Assembly (NCBI GenBank): GCA_030463445.1 | Contig: JAQGFW010020852.1 | Span: 1-26,624, forward strand | Direction: 5' to 3' | DNA: 26,624 nt | From: Euplotes aediculatus | Lineage: Eukaryota > Ciliophora > Spirotrichea > Euplotida > Euplotidae | Part shown: positions 15,854-24,433 of the stretch, piece by piece | How positions within the stretch are numbered: position 1 is the first letter of the stretch | Layout of the letters: each line of letters opens with the position of its first letter | Program-made: the position numbers and the translations under genes | Notes under the pieces: generated by a model | The model's database searches: none | Seen by the model: only the letters and a program-made list of their open reading frames with translations | Told to the model about the DNA's origin: nothing

Positions 15854-15974
15854 CAAAAAGTACACTTTGTCCAAACTAAACCCTGTAATTTCCTTCGATA
15901 CCGAGTATTGCAAGCAGAGCGGTCGGAGTCTTGTAGTACTTCGGTAAAGAAGGAAAAAGTTTACATCAACTAAA
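15801..15974 (+). repeat. Direct repeat ACATCAACTAAA flanking the leader hairpins
   Basis: The 12-mer occurs at 15801-15812 and 15963-15974, enclosing both larger stem-loops. A related 10-mer AAACTAAACC occurs at 15873-15882 and 15972-15981. They could be binding sites for one regulator, or duplications left by an inserted element. Confidence 0.45.
15889..15956 (+). promoter_or_regulatory. Long hairpin in the SusC 5' leader
   Basis: Bases 15889-15914 and 15930-15956 can form 24 pairs. These are an 8-bp outer stem (TTTCCTTC / GAAGGAAA), a 2x2 internal loop, a 6-bp stem (TACCGA / TCGGTA), one bulged T at 15940 and a 10-pair inner stem with two G-U pairs. The 15-nt loop is CAGAGCGGTCGGAGT. The structure ends 33 nt before the SusC ATG and has no T tract, so it is a leader element rather than a terminator. 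The loop is complementary to 15686-15694. Confidence 0.6.
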
Positions 15975-15989
15975 CTAAACCGTAGAAAC

Positions 15990-18900
15990 ATGATGAAGAA
16001 TTTTTACCTATCTCTTTTACTATTATTGTCATTTTCGGTAATTGCTCAAGACAAGTTAATTACCGGCACTGTGAGTTCTGATACTGAAGGAGTGCTACCT
16101 GGCACTTCTGTTACTATAAAAGGTACTACAATTGGTACTGTTACAGATGCCGAAGGCAAGTTTTCTTTCAAAGTTCCTTCGACGGGTGGTTTTCTGACAG
16201 TTAGCTCTATTGGGTATGTTACACTCGATGTCAAAATAGACAATAAAAGTACATATCAAATTACGTTACAGCCAGACTCTAAGGTGCTGAATGAAGTCGT
16301 TGTTACAGCATTGGGGATTTCACGAGAGAAAAAATCATTGGGTTATTCACAACAAGAGGTTAAAGGCGAGAGCCTTACCGAGGCAAGGTCAAATAATGTT
16401 GTGAATGGTCTTTCGGGAAAAATATCGGGTGTAAGAATCAGTGCCAATGGGGGGCCAGGGAGTGGTTCAACCATCCAGATTCGTGGAGCCTCGTCTGTAT
16501 CAGGAAATAATCAACCTCTTATCGTTGTAGATGGTGTACCAATCCAACAACAATTTGATAAACAATTTGGTGGAGGTATTTCAGAAATTAGCCCTGATAA
16601 CATCAAAGAGATTTCAGTTTTGAAGGGTCCGAATGCAGCAGCCTTGTATGGTTCGAGAGCGGCGAATGGTGTAATCTTGATAACAACAAAAGATGGTGCT
16701 GGGACAAAAGGGCTTGGAATAGAATATAATTCAAACTTTACTGCAGAACGCCCATTAGTTAAGCCAAATTTCCAAAATACTTATGGTGGCGGTAGCGGCT
16801 ACACAACATGGTATTCGGATGGATGGAGTGGTACAATCACACCAGACGCTTATGACCAATATAGAGCCGCTTATGGAACCCTAAGACCCGGAATAACTAC
16901 CGGAACCGATGGTACTGACGAAAGCTGGGGAGCTCCGATGGATGGGCGTTTAGTGAGACAATGGTTTACTGGTAGCGATGTTGCTCCGCTTACTCCACAA
17001 CCAAACAACTGGGATGAATATTGGCAGACAGGTACATCTTTGACAAATAATGTTGCAATCTCTGGGGCAAACGATAAAGGAAGTTTTAGATTAAGTATAG
17101 GTCGTCTCGACCAAAAAGGCTTGATGGCATTTAATGATTTTTACAGAAATAACTTCAAAATAAACTCAAATTATAAAGTTTCTAAATTTTTGACAGCTGT
17201 AGTTTCAGGCGAATACCTCAAATCTGGCGGTAATAGAACTTATCAGAACGGAGACCAGTTTATTTGGTCGCATCGCCATATCTCTTGGGACCAAATAGCC
17301 GATTGGAGAAATTACACCTCTACACACATTCAGAGAGCATTACCTGGCAGATTGCCCGATACCGACCCACCTAACTGGCAGCATACATTCTTTACAAACC
17401 CATTTTATCTGAGCGAATTATTGCCATATACAAACGATAAAGACCGTTTAGTTGGTAATATAGCCCTAAATTTTTCACTATCGCCTGAGCTAAAATTAAT
17501 GCTTCGCAGCGGTACAGATATGTGGTCTGATACTCGTACAAATATCGTAAACTTCGAGAGAGTACGTAATGGTAATAAAACCCCTGGCAGGTATTCAGAA
17601 GAAATCTTGCGTCGCCAAGAAACCAATCACGACATGCTCCTGACTTATGATAAATCAATCACAAAAGATTTATCACTGGTGGCTTCGGCTGGTGCAGCTC
17701 AACGTACAAATTTCTACAAACGTAATTTTACAAACGTTGGCGAATTAGTTGTGGATGGTGTTTACAATTTAGCAAACTCTAATCCAAGTCAAAATTCTGT
17801 CGAAAGTAGAATCGAAAAAGCAGAAGTTCAGAGTGTATATGGTTCAGTTCAATTAGGTTATTTGAATGCCCTTTTCTTAGATTTAACAGCTCGCAACGAC
17901 TGGTCGAGTACGCTCCCATCCAATGCTCGGTCGTATTTTTATCCGTCGGTTTCGGCAAGTGCCGTAGTGAGCGATTTGATAAATTATCCTAAAACTGTAC
18001 TTTCTTATGCAAAAGTGCGGGCAAGTTGGGCTCAAGTAGGAAACGATGCCGACCCCTATCAGTTAATGCAAACATTCCGTTCGGGAGGTTCATGGAATAG
18101 CTCATTACCAGCTTATTACGAGAATCTAACTATCTCAAACGCTACATTAAAACCAGAAATTACGACAGGTATAGAGCTGGGGGTTGATTTAAGATTCTTG
18201 AAAAATCGTTTTGGTTTAGATTTCACTTATTATAACCAATCTACTCAAAACCAAATTTTAGGTGTTGAAATCTCAAAAGCGAGCGGTTATGATAAACGTA
18301 TCTTAAATGCTGGTAAAATAACTAACCAAGGTATTGAGATTATGTTTACGGGTAAAGTCATTGAAAGCCCAAGGGGATTCAAATGGGATATTGCACTTAA
18401 TTATTCTCGCAACCGTAATAAAGTCATAGAATTAGCCGAAGGACTCAGTACTTATACATTACAAGAGCGTCGTGGTTTGACCTCAATCGCCCAAGTTGGT
18501 ATGCCGTATGGCTCTTTGTTTGGAATCGGTTTCAAGCATGCACCTGATGGTCAAATTGTTTATGCAAACGGCTTACCAGTTGTAGAAACAACTCCTCGTA
18601 TTCTTGGGAATATTCAACCCGATTGGCTTGGTGGTATCACAAATACATTCTCGTATAAGAAATTTACATTGACAGCACTGATAGATATAAAAATGGGTGG
18701 TGACTTTTTTGACGAAGGAACGGGGACAGCACGCTGGACAGGTCAGTACGCAGAAACAGCGATTGGTCGTGAAGAAGGCGTTATTGGCAAAGGTGTAATG
18801 AATATTGGTACAGCCGAAAACCCTCAGTATGTTCCTAATGATGTAATTATAGCAGGTAATCAGTTCTATGGTTACAACAACCCTCGCCGCTACCACGAAG

Positions 18901-19157
18901 CAGCTATTTTTGATGGTTCTTATGTAAAATTACGTGAAGTTTCATTTGGTTATAATATTCCGAGGACAGTTCTTGAAAAACTCCATTTGCAAACAGCTAA
19001 AATTTCATTAGTAGGTCGTAATCTGGCAATTTTATTCAAAAATACACCACATATTGACCCAGAGGTTGACCGTTTTGGAGCAAACCAGCAAGGTTTTGCT
19101 TATGGAGAATTACCAAACTCAAGAAGTCTTGGTGCAAATCTCTCAATTGGATTTTAA
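15990..19157 (+). CDS. SusC/RagA-family TonB-dependent outer-membrane transporter
   Basis: The 1055-residue protein starts with a signal peptide (cut near IAQ at 18-20). A carboxypeptidase-regulatory-like beta domain follows (about 21-97), then the SusC signature EVVVTALGISREKKSLGYS (about 101-121). The plug domain (about 125-235) contains IQIRGASSVSGNNQPLIVVD, DNIKEISVLKGPNAAALYGS and ANGVILITTKDG. A long outer-membrane beta barrel ends in NLSIGF with the terminal Phe usual for such barrels. It takes up a ligand across the outer membrane using TonB energy, with the SusD-type lipoprotein as lid. It heads an operon with SusD (59-bp gap), a small lipoprotein and a Tat-exported aminotransferase, so an amino compound or peptide is a better guess than a glycan. 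No sigma/anti-sigma pair or HTCS regulator is nearby. Confidence 0.95.
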   Translation: MMKNFYLSLLLLLSFSVIAQDKLITGTVSSDTEGVLPGTSVTIKGTTIGTVTDAEGKFSFKVPSTGGFLTVSSIGYVTLDVKIDNKSTYQITLQPDSKVLNEVVVTALGISREKKSLGYSQQEVKGESLTEARSNNVVNGLSGKISGVRISANGGPGSGSTIQIRGASSVSGNNQPLIVVDGVPIQQQFDKQFGGGISEISPDNIKEISVLKGPNAAALYGSRAANGVILITTKDGAGTKGLGIEYNSNFTAERPLVKPNFQNTYGGGSGYTTWYSDGWSGTITPDAYDQYRAAYGTLRPGITTGTDGTDESWGAPMDGRLVRQWFTGSDVAPLTPQPNNWDEYWQTGTSLTNNVAISGANDKGSFRLSIGRLDQKGLMAFNDFYRNNFKINSNYKVSKFLTAVVSGEYLKSGGNRTYQNGDQFIWSHRHISWDQIADWRNYTSTHIQRALPGRLPDTDPPNWQHTFFTNPFYLSELLPYTNDKDRLVGNIALNFSLSPELKLMLRSGTDMWSDTRTNIVNFERVRNGNKTPGRYSEEILRRQETNHDMLLTYDKSITKDLSLVASAGAAQRTNFYKRNFTNVGELVVDGVYNLANSNPSQNSVESRIEKAEVQSVYGSVQLGYLNALFLDLTARNDWSSTLPSNARSYFYPSVSASAVVSDLINYPKTVLSYAKVRASWAQVGNDADPYQLMQTFRSGGSWNSSLPAYYENLTISNATLKPEITTGIELGVDLRFLKNRFGLDFTYYNQSTQNQILGVEISKASGYDKRILNAGKITNQGIEIMFTGKVIESPRGFKWDIALNYSRNRNKVIELAEGLSTYTLQERRGLTSIAQVGMPYGSLFGIGFKHAPDGQIVYANGLPVVETTPRILGNIQPDWLGGITNTFSYKKFTLTALIDIKMGGDFFDEGTGTARWTGQYAETAIGREEGVIGKGVMNIGTAENPQYVPNDVIIAGNQFYGYNNPRRYHEAAIFDGSYVKLREVSFGYNIPRTVLEKLHLQTAKISLVGRNLAILFKNTPHIDPEVDRFGANQQGFAYGELPNSRSLGANLSIGF

Positions 19158-19216
19158 GTAATATTAACCCTTATCTCCGAAAAAAGGGGCTTTAATAAAC
19201 TAAAATTTTGACAAAT

Positions 19217-20683
19217 ATGAAATTCAATAAATTTATATATTCTCTCGTCATCATAGGTATTTTGTCATCAGCGAGTTCGTGTACGAGCGAATTTGATGAA
19301 ATGAATACCGACCCAAATAACCCAACCCTGATTGGTGCTCAGTATCTTTTTCCGTATGCTATCGAAAAATCTGTTGATAGATATTGGGGCGGAAGCACTC
19401 GCTTTGAACGTCTAAATCTTGATGGCTCAATGCTCTGGATACAGTACTTGGCTCGTAATATTTATTCAAACGAAGGCGATAATTACGGAATTACACCTAC
19501 GTTTTATAACAATACATGGAAATCGCTTTACAACGATGGTTTGGTTAATTTTCAAAGAATCATAACCGAATCTGGCGAAAAAGGTAAGACTCCAAACAAA
19601 AATTATGAAGGTGCAGCCCTTGTAATGCGTTCGTGGGTTTTCTCTTTGCTTACTGATTTATACGGGGCAATCCCGTATTCAGATGCACTGAAAGGCACCG
19701 AAACCACGCCAGTTTATACGCCAGCTTATGATTCGATGGATAAAGTTTATGCTGGTCTTTTAGCTGATTTAAAATTAGCAAATGAAAAATTAACAGTAGG
19801 TGGTCCTGCTATCTCTGGCGATATTATTTATAACGGAGATATTCTGAAATGGAAGAAATTTGCCAATTCGCTAAGACTTCGTTTAGCAAATAGGCAAGCG
19901 GCTAAAAAATCGGCAGAATCAAAAGCTATCATGAATGAAATCTTATCGGATGCTACCAAATTCCCGATTTTTACGAGTAACGCCGATAACGCCCTTTTAG
20001 CAAACACCGCAACACGCCCAAGCAATAACGAATGGCATGAGGTAATGGTAATCGGTAGCCGTACAGATTGGAATATTAGTAAAACATTAGTTGATAAATT
20101 ATCGGCCCTTGGCGACACACGCCTCGAAGTATTTGCAAATAAAAACAAAGCAGGTGTTTATGAGGGTGTTCCAAATGGTCTCCCAGATGCTATTGCTACT
20201 ACTTATTTGGGGTCAGGTTCGGTATTAGGCGATTTTTTCACAAGAGCAAATACACCAAGTGTAATTATGACTTATGGTGAGCTAAATCTTATTTTAGCCG
20301 AAGCAGCTTTTGATGGAGATATTGCGGGCAAAGCTGATGATTACTTCAAAAAAGGTATTGATGCATCATTTGCTCAATATAGCTTATCAACCCCAACTGA
20401 GTATCTGGCTACTGTTGGCGAAATTACAAAAGAAAAAATTATCGAACAAAAATGGATTGCCTTATTTGGACAAGGGGTCGAAGCATGGACTGAATACCGC
20501 CGTACTGGTTTACCTAAGTTTTCGGCAAGAGACCCACGTGCTGTTTTTGAGAATGACGGCATTGTGCCAACTCGACTGCCCTACCCAACCACTGAGTATT
20601 CGCTCAATAAAGCAAAACTCGACGAAGGTATCAAAATCAATGGAACAGATAACATGAAAACCAAACTCTGGTGGGCAGAATAA
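19217..20683 (+). CDS. SusD/RagB-like surface lipoprotein (SusD-like_2 type)
   Basis: I chose the ATG at 19217; a TTG at 19208 is in frame but less likely. The 488-residue protein has a lipoprotein signal (ILSSASSC, lipidated Cys22), then FDEMNTDPNNPT, the common start of SusD-like lipoproteins. The helical TPR-like core follows, with YEGAALVMRSWVFSLLTDLY and IPYSDALKG and the late EKIIEQKWIALFGQGVEAW segment. It resembles the PF12771 branch rather than classic starch-binding SusD. These proteins sit on the cell surface as the lid of SusC and catch the ligand. It follows SusC by 59 bp and precedes the small lipoprotein by 45 bp, all in one operon. Confidence 0.93.
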   Translation: MKFNKFIYSLVIIGILSSASSCTSEFDEMNTDPNNPTLIGAQYLFPYAIEKSVDRYWGGSTRFERLNLDGSMLWIQYLARNIYSNEGDNYGITPTFYNNTWKSLYNDGLVNFQRIITESGEKGKTPNKNYEGAALVMRSWVFSLLTDLYGAIPYSDALKGTETTPVYTPAYDSMDKVYAGLLADLKLANEKLTVGGPAISGDIIYNGDILKWKKFANSLRLRLANRQAAKKSAESKAIMNEILSDATKFPIFTSNADNALLANTATRPSNNEWHEVMVIGSRTDWNISKTLVDKLSALGDTRLEVFANKNKAGVYEGVPNGLPDAIATTYLGSGSVLGDFFTRANTPSVIMTYGELNLILAEAAFDGDIAGKADDYFKKGIDASFAQYSLSTPTEYLATVGEITKEKIIEQKWIALFGQGVEAWTEYRRTGLPKFSARDPRAVFENDGIVPTRLPYPTTEYSLNKAKLDEGIKINGTDNMKTKLWWAE

Positions 20684-20728
20684 ATCAAACTCCTGAGCGT
20701 AGGGCTAACTTTTAAACCGATTTTAAAT

Positions 20729-21205
20729 ATGAAAAAAATATTATTTATCAGCATAGTTGCATTGGGTTTTATAGTTTCATCATGCAAAGTAGATGACCCA
20801 TTTGTAGATAGAGTTGTTTCGCCTGTTTTAGTTATTTTTGAAGATGCTGTAACAGGTACAAAAACCAATGGTCTAACAACCGAGCCATCTGTAACATCTT
20901 CAGCATCGGATGATGCCATCATCACAGCTCGTTTGTTTGAACTTAATAAGGATGGGATTTTAGATAATAAAGTTGGGATTGATAGCTTACCCGTAAAATC
21001 GGTAGCTGTAACTTTTAAATTACGTAACGGCACTAAAATATCAGATGTTACAACAGATACCGAAGGACGCTCGACCCTCAAAGTCTCGTGGCAATCACTT
21101 GGAATTCCAACACCGGCTGTCGGCTCATCGGTTTCTCTCTCATGCTCGGCAACTTATAAAGATGTCTCTTTTACAAAAAATTTTAGACTAACAGCAACTA
21201 AATAA
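20729..21205 (+). CDS. Small Ig-like lipoprotein of the SusCD operon
   Basis: The 158-residue protein has a lipoprotein signal (FIVSSC, Cys19). A predicted all-beta domain follows (about 28-158), with VTFKLRNG, TDTEGRSTLKVSW and a final SLSCSATYKDVSFTKNFRLT that looks like a bacterial Ig-like fold. It has no catalytic motif. By position, between SusD and the aminotransferase, it is probably an accessory surface binding protein (the role of SusE/SusF or other surface lipoproteins in such loci), though no sequence family is certain. The gaps on both sides are under 50 bp, so it belongs to the operon. Confidence 0.82.
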   Translation: MKKILFISIVALGFIVSSCKVDDPFVDRVVSPVLVIFEDAVTGTKTNGLTTEPSVTSSASDDAIITARLFELNKDGILDNKVGIDSLPVKSVAVTFKLRNGTKISDVTTDTEGRSTLKVSWQSLGIPTPAVGSSVSLSCSATYKDVSFTKNFRLTATK

Positions 21206-21243
21206 TTAATCTATTCAGAATAAATAAAAACTAAGAATTATCT

Positions 21244-22431
21244 ATGAAAAACACTGTAAACAGAAGGAGTTTATTAAAATCGAGTTTAATGACTCTCGGC
21301 GGCATGGCTTTAGCACCACATATTTCGATGGGTGCATTTTCAAACGCTTCTTTTAGTATTGACGAAAAAAATAGACTGTATTATAGCCCCTTGCTTCGTG
21401 AATATTTCTTAGACGAAAGACCCGACGTAACAGCGATGGTTGCCCGTCTGAATGCTAACGAAAACCCTTATGGACCACCCGAAAGCACTAAAAAGGCTGT
21501 TGCTGAAGCTGTATCTGGAGGAAACCGCTACTCTTGGAGAGAGCTTTCAGTATTGGTTGATAAAATCGCTAAGAAAGAAGGTGTTGATACCAAGCATATT
21601 ATGATGGGGCCGGGTTCATCTGACCTCCTCGAAAAATTTGCTCTTGTAATGTTTATGAATGGTGGTAATATTGTTTCTGCTGACCCAACTTATATGTCTC
21701 TGATTCGTGTTGCCGAATCTGTTGGGGCAAAATGGAAGCCAGTTCCGTGTACAACAGATTGGTCGCATGACCTCAAAGCTATGGAAGCCGCCATAGATAA
21801 AGATACCAAGTTGGTTTACATCTGCAATCCAAACAACCCAGTTGGCTCACTTACAGATAGCAAAGCACTTTTAGATTTCTGCTCAAGGGTATCCGAAAAA
21901 GTACCGATTTTTGTAGATGAAGCATATCTCGAACTCGCCGAGGGTTCGGGTGCACAGAGTATGGTTTCGCTACTTAAAGATAAGAAAAACGTAATTGTTG
22001 CTCGTACTTTCTCAAAAATCATGGGTATGGCTGGGCTTCGTGTGGGTTATGCGGTTGCATTGCCTTCGACTCTCGACCAAATCCAGAAAATCACTCGTGG
22101 CGGTATGGGCATCTCTCATACATCAGTTTTAGGTGCAATGGCAAGTTTCGAGGATACTGAGTTCCAGTCAATGACCAAAAAATTAAATACAGAATGTAAA
22201 GAATATCTGTACGAAAACCTCAAAAAATTAAACTACAAATACATACCGTCTTACACAAACTTTGTCATATTCCCAATAAATATGGACGGCAAAGAGTTCC
22301 TTTCTAAAATGAGTGCCAAAGGTATTATGGTGCGTACATTCGATATTCAAGATAAACCTTGGTGCCGTGTCAGTATGGGAACAATGGACGAAATGAAACT
22401 TTTTGTAAAAGCATTAGGTGAATTATCTTAG
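21244..22431 (+). CDS. Tat-exported PLP-dependent aminotransferase, HisC-like (class I/II)
   Basis: The 395-residue protein has a twin-arginine signal (NRRSLLKSS, Arg7-Arg8, then the hydrophobic LMTLGGMALAPH) before a fold-type I aminotransferase. PLP-site residues are visible: GPGSSDLL near 122-129, NPNNPVG with Asn198, Asp225/Tyr228 in FVDEAYLE, Schiff-base Lys258 in ARTFSKIMGMAG, Arg266 in GLRVGY and a C-terminal Arg in WCRVSMGT. The family swaps an amino group between an amino acid and a 2-oxo acid; HisC itself acts on histidinol phosphate, but the export signal makes a histidine-biosynthesis role unlikely. Tat export fits an enzyme that binds its cofactor before transport. It is the fourth gene of the SusCD operon, 38 bp after the lipoprotein gene, with a terminator after it. 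The substrate is unknown. Confidence 0.92.
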   Translation: MKNTVNRRSLLKSSLMTLGGMALAPHISMGAFSNASFSIDEKNRLYYSPLLREYFLDERPDVTAMVARLNANENPYGPPESTKKAVAEAVSGGNRYSWRELSVLVDKIAKKEGVDTKHIMMGPGSSDLLEKFALVMFMNGGNIVSADPTYMSLIRVAESVGAKWKPVPCTTDWSHDLKAMEAAIDKDTKLVYICNPNNPVGSLTDSKALLDFCSRVSEKVPIFVDEAYLELAEGSGAQSMVSLLKDKKNVIVARTFSKIMGMAGLRVGYAVALPSTLDQIQKITRGGMGISHTSVLGAMASFEDTEFQSMTKKLNTECKEYLYENLKKLNYKYIPSYTNFVIFPINMDGKEFLSKMSAKGIMVRTFDIQDKPWCRVSMGTMDEMKLFVKALGELS

Positions 22432-22456
22432 TTTTTTTTGTCATAGGTTAAAGGAT

Positions 22457-22488
22457 ATTTGGGGGAGTTTATAACTCCTCCAAATTTT
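22457..22488 (+). terminator. Rho-independent terminator after the aminotransferase
   Basis: ATTTGGGGGAGTT (22457-22469) pairs fully with 22473-22485 (one G-U pair on the plus strand) around a 3-nt loop. A short T run (22485-22488) follows. It ends the SusCD-aminotransferase operon and suggests that the AEC gene has its own promoter, though the T run is short enough for read-through. Confidence 0.65.
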
Positions 22489-22492
22489 ACAC

Positions 22493-22514
22493 TGGTCGGA
22501 CGATAGTCAGACCA
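22493..22514 (+). promoter_or_regulatory. Tandem FadR/GntR-like operator upstream of the AEC permease
   Basis: Two adjacent 11-mers, TGGTCGGACGA (22493-22503) and TAGTCAGACCA (22504-22514), each match 10 of 11 positions of the palindrome TGGTCnGACCA known for E. coli FadR. The whole 22 bp is also an imperfect inverted repeat (8 of 9 pairs, GATA centre), so an RNA hairpin is the alternative reading. It lies 88 bp before the AEC start. No GntR-family gene is in the window. Confidence 0.45.
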
Positions 22515-22602
22515 ATATTTATTTAAAAATCATGGCATTATTCTAAGGTAAGTAATTGTAAATCCCAGATTTTGAATTTATTCACTTCATTACAAAAAAA
22601 TT

Positions 22603-23712
22603 ATGGTTGAGGCAGTACAAAAGACGCTTATTCTACTCCTACTTATCGGATTAGGGTTTGCATTACGCAATAAAATCAAAAACAGAACCGAAATAAATGG
22701 TGTTAAAGAAATTATACTTTCTATCGCACTTCCATCTACTGTTTTTATTGCTTTAATGGGCATAAAAATTAGCTTTTCATTACTTATTTACCCTGTTCTT
22801 ACACTCGGATTCAATTTTTTTATTTTTCTAACTGCTCCCTATTTTTTACCCATTTTTGAAATCAAACCCAATAGTACTTCTGGACGAACTTTGACAATGC
22901 TACTCCCTTCATTGGCACCTGGGCTTTCAAGTTTTCCGTTTATCAATGAGTTTTTGGGAGATGAATCTCTCGCTCTGGCAGCAATGGGAGATGTTGGAAA
23001 CAAATTTTTTGCTTTAAATTTCTTGTACTTCATAGCCATGAAAATGTACCTTCAAAATAACCGAAATGAGGTTGTGGATGATAAAGGCAAAGTGAAAAGT
23101 TTGTTAATGAGCCTTGTCAAAGAGCCAATCAATATCATTATGCTTTTAGCAATAGGTTTCTTAGCATTAGGACTTAATATGAAATCATTGCCAACGGTTG
23201 TTTCTGAATTATTCAATCGAGCGAGTAGCCTAATGACTCCTTTGGTGCTGATTTACATTGGATTAGCCGTACAATTTAAAGAAGGAAAAATAAAATTAGT
23301 AAGTTCAATATTACTTTTTAGAGCAGGGATTACACTATTATTCAGTGTTTTGGTTATCAAAATTTTCAATATCACAAATCCAAATCTGATTCTTTTGGCT
23401 GTTGCCGTACCATTGAGTTCGTGTAGTTTTTGGCCATTTGCTCATATTTCAGCAATAAACCTAAAAGAAGATGAAAAAGGATTGGTAAAAGAACGAAGGA
23501 CTTTTGACATGAATTTGGCAGTCTTGATTTTGGCATTTTCTTTGCCACTTTCTACAATTTTGGTAATGGGAATCTTGGCATCAGGTACATTTTTTGCCCA
23601 CACAAGCACACTCCTAATTTTGGGTTTCGTTTTAGTTGGCTTGGGTTTAGCTCCTCATGTGTTAAAAAAATCAAAAGCATATCTGAAATTATCAAAAGCT
23701 TATAAATTATAA
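22603..23712 (+). CDS. AEC-family (auxin efflux carrier-like) permease
   Basis: The 369-residue protein is almost wholly hydrophobic, with about ten membrane helices in two halves. It carries the helix-break features of AEC proteins: SIALPSTVFIAL, LLPSLAPGLSSFPFINEFLG, MGDVGNKFFALNF, then IYIGLAVQFKEGKI and AVPLSSCSFWPFAHIS. Characterised bacterial members move organic acids such as malate, and the family is also linked to amino-acid and auxin-like solutes, so a 2-oxo acid is a reasonable guess here. It follows the Tat-aminotransferase gene by 171 bp, with a terminator and an operator-like site between. It is probably functionally linked to the SusCD locus but separately controlled. Confidence 0.88.
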   Translation: MVEAVQKTLILLLLIGLGFALRNKIKNRTEINGVKEIILSIALPSTVFIALMGIKISFSLLIYPVLTLGFNFFIFLTAPYFLPIFEIKPNSTSGRTLTMLLPSLAPGLSSFPFINEFLGDESLALAAMGDVGNKFFALNFLYFIAMKMYLQNNRNEVVDDKGKVKSLLMSLVKEPINIIMLLAIGFLALGLNMKSLPTVVSELFNRASSLMTPLVLIYIGLAVQFKEGKIKLVSSILLFRAGITLLFSVLVIKIFNITNPNLILLAVAVPLSSCSFWPFAHISAINLKEDEKGLVKERRTFDMNLAVLILAFSLPLSTILVMGILASGTFFAHTSTLLILGFVLVGLGLAPHVLKKSKAYLKLSKAYKL

Positions 23713-23785
23713 ACTTGGTTTAAGTATTGAATAGCTCGAATGGATTTCAGCAATGAAGTTTTATTTTTGGGCTATTTCAATTTTA

Positions 23786-24406
23786 TTACCGTTTCAAGAC
23801 CTCGCCCAGTTCTGCCAACATCATGGCGGTTGCACCCCAAATGACTCTGTCATTGATAACAAAACAGGGAGTTTCGAGCAATAATCCACGGACACTTACC
23901 TTACGAACCTGTCTGTTCTCAGCTTTGAAAAATTCTTGAATCTGAATCTCAAAAATCTCATCTACCTCTCGTGCATCCGGATAAAAATCGGGATGATAAT
24001 TTACATAACCAATCACAGGAAGAACGAAAAAATTGCTTGGCGGAATAAAAATCTCGGTCAATTGTCCCAAAATCTTAACATCTATCGCCTTGATACCAAT
24101 CTCTTCTTGGGCTTCTCTGAGTGCAGTGCGTATTAAATTTTCATCTTCTTTTTCGGCTCTCCCACCCGGAAACGCCATTTGTCCACCATGAACTCCATCA
24201 TAAGCAGGGCGTAGAATGAGTGGTACAAAAACCTCATTCTCGTTAGGATAAAACAGTATCAAAACAGCACTTTTTCGAGTAAATTCATTGGGTTGTACTC
24301 TGGTGTTGGCACGGGCTTGGTTCATCATTTGTAAATGAAATTCTCTACCCGGTAACGGATTTTTTAGCTGCTCGGTGGTTTTATGGATGAAGTCGTAAAA
24401 TTGCAC
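23786..24406 (-). CDS. Nudix hydrolase, CoA pyrophosphatase (NudL) type
   Basis: The 206-residue protein has a Nudix box at about 81-105 with the catalytic ALREAQEEIG core (Arg97, Glu98, Glu101, Glu102). Just before it is the HGGQMAFPGG motif that marks the CoA-pyrophosphatase (NudL/UPF0035) branch. In that branch the first Nudix glycine is shifted by one, as here. The expected reaction is Mg- or Mn-dependent cleavage of CoA into 4'-phosphopantetheine and 3',5'-ADP in the cytoplasm; the exact substrate is not proven. It starts 27 bp after the stop of the FAD dehydrogenase on the same strand, so the two form an operon, and it converges with the AEC gene. Confidence 0.9.
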   Translation of the reverse strand: MQFYDFIHKTTEQLKNPLPGREFHLQMMNQARANTRVQPNEFTRKSAVLILFYPNENEVFVPLILRPAYDGVHGGQMAFPGGRAEKEDENLIRTALREAQEEIGIKAIDVKILGQLTEIFIPPSNFFVLPVIGYVNYHPDFYPDAREVDEIFEIQIQEFFKAENRQVRKVSVRGLLLETPCFVINDRVIWGATAMMLAELGEVLKR

Positions 24407-24433
24407 AATGTATATGTTTAGTTTAGGTCTATA

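Noticed and set aside
15773-15991. Minus-strand open frame of 72 codons across the SusC leader.
   Set aside because: Its sequence comes from the hairpins and direct repeats, shows no familiar domain, and has no start context.
21244-22431. Assignment of the aminotransferase as the histidine-biosynthesis enzyme hisC.
   Set aside because: The twin-arginine signal and SusCD operon do not fit histidine biosynthesis, and no other his gene is near.
23722-23781. Imperfect stem (ATTGAATAGC / GCTATTTCAAT) between the AEC and Nudix genes as a terminator.
   Set aside because: One bulge, a long loop and only a weak T run; not enough to call.
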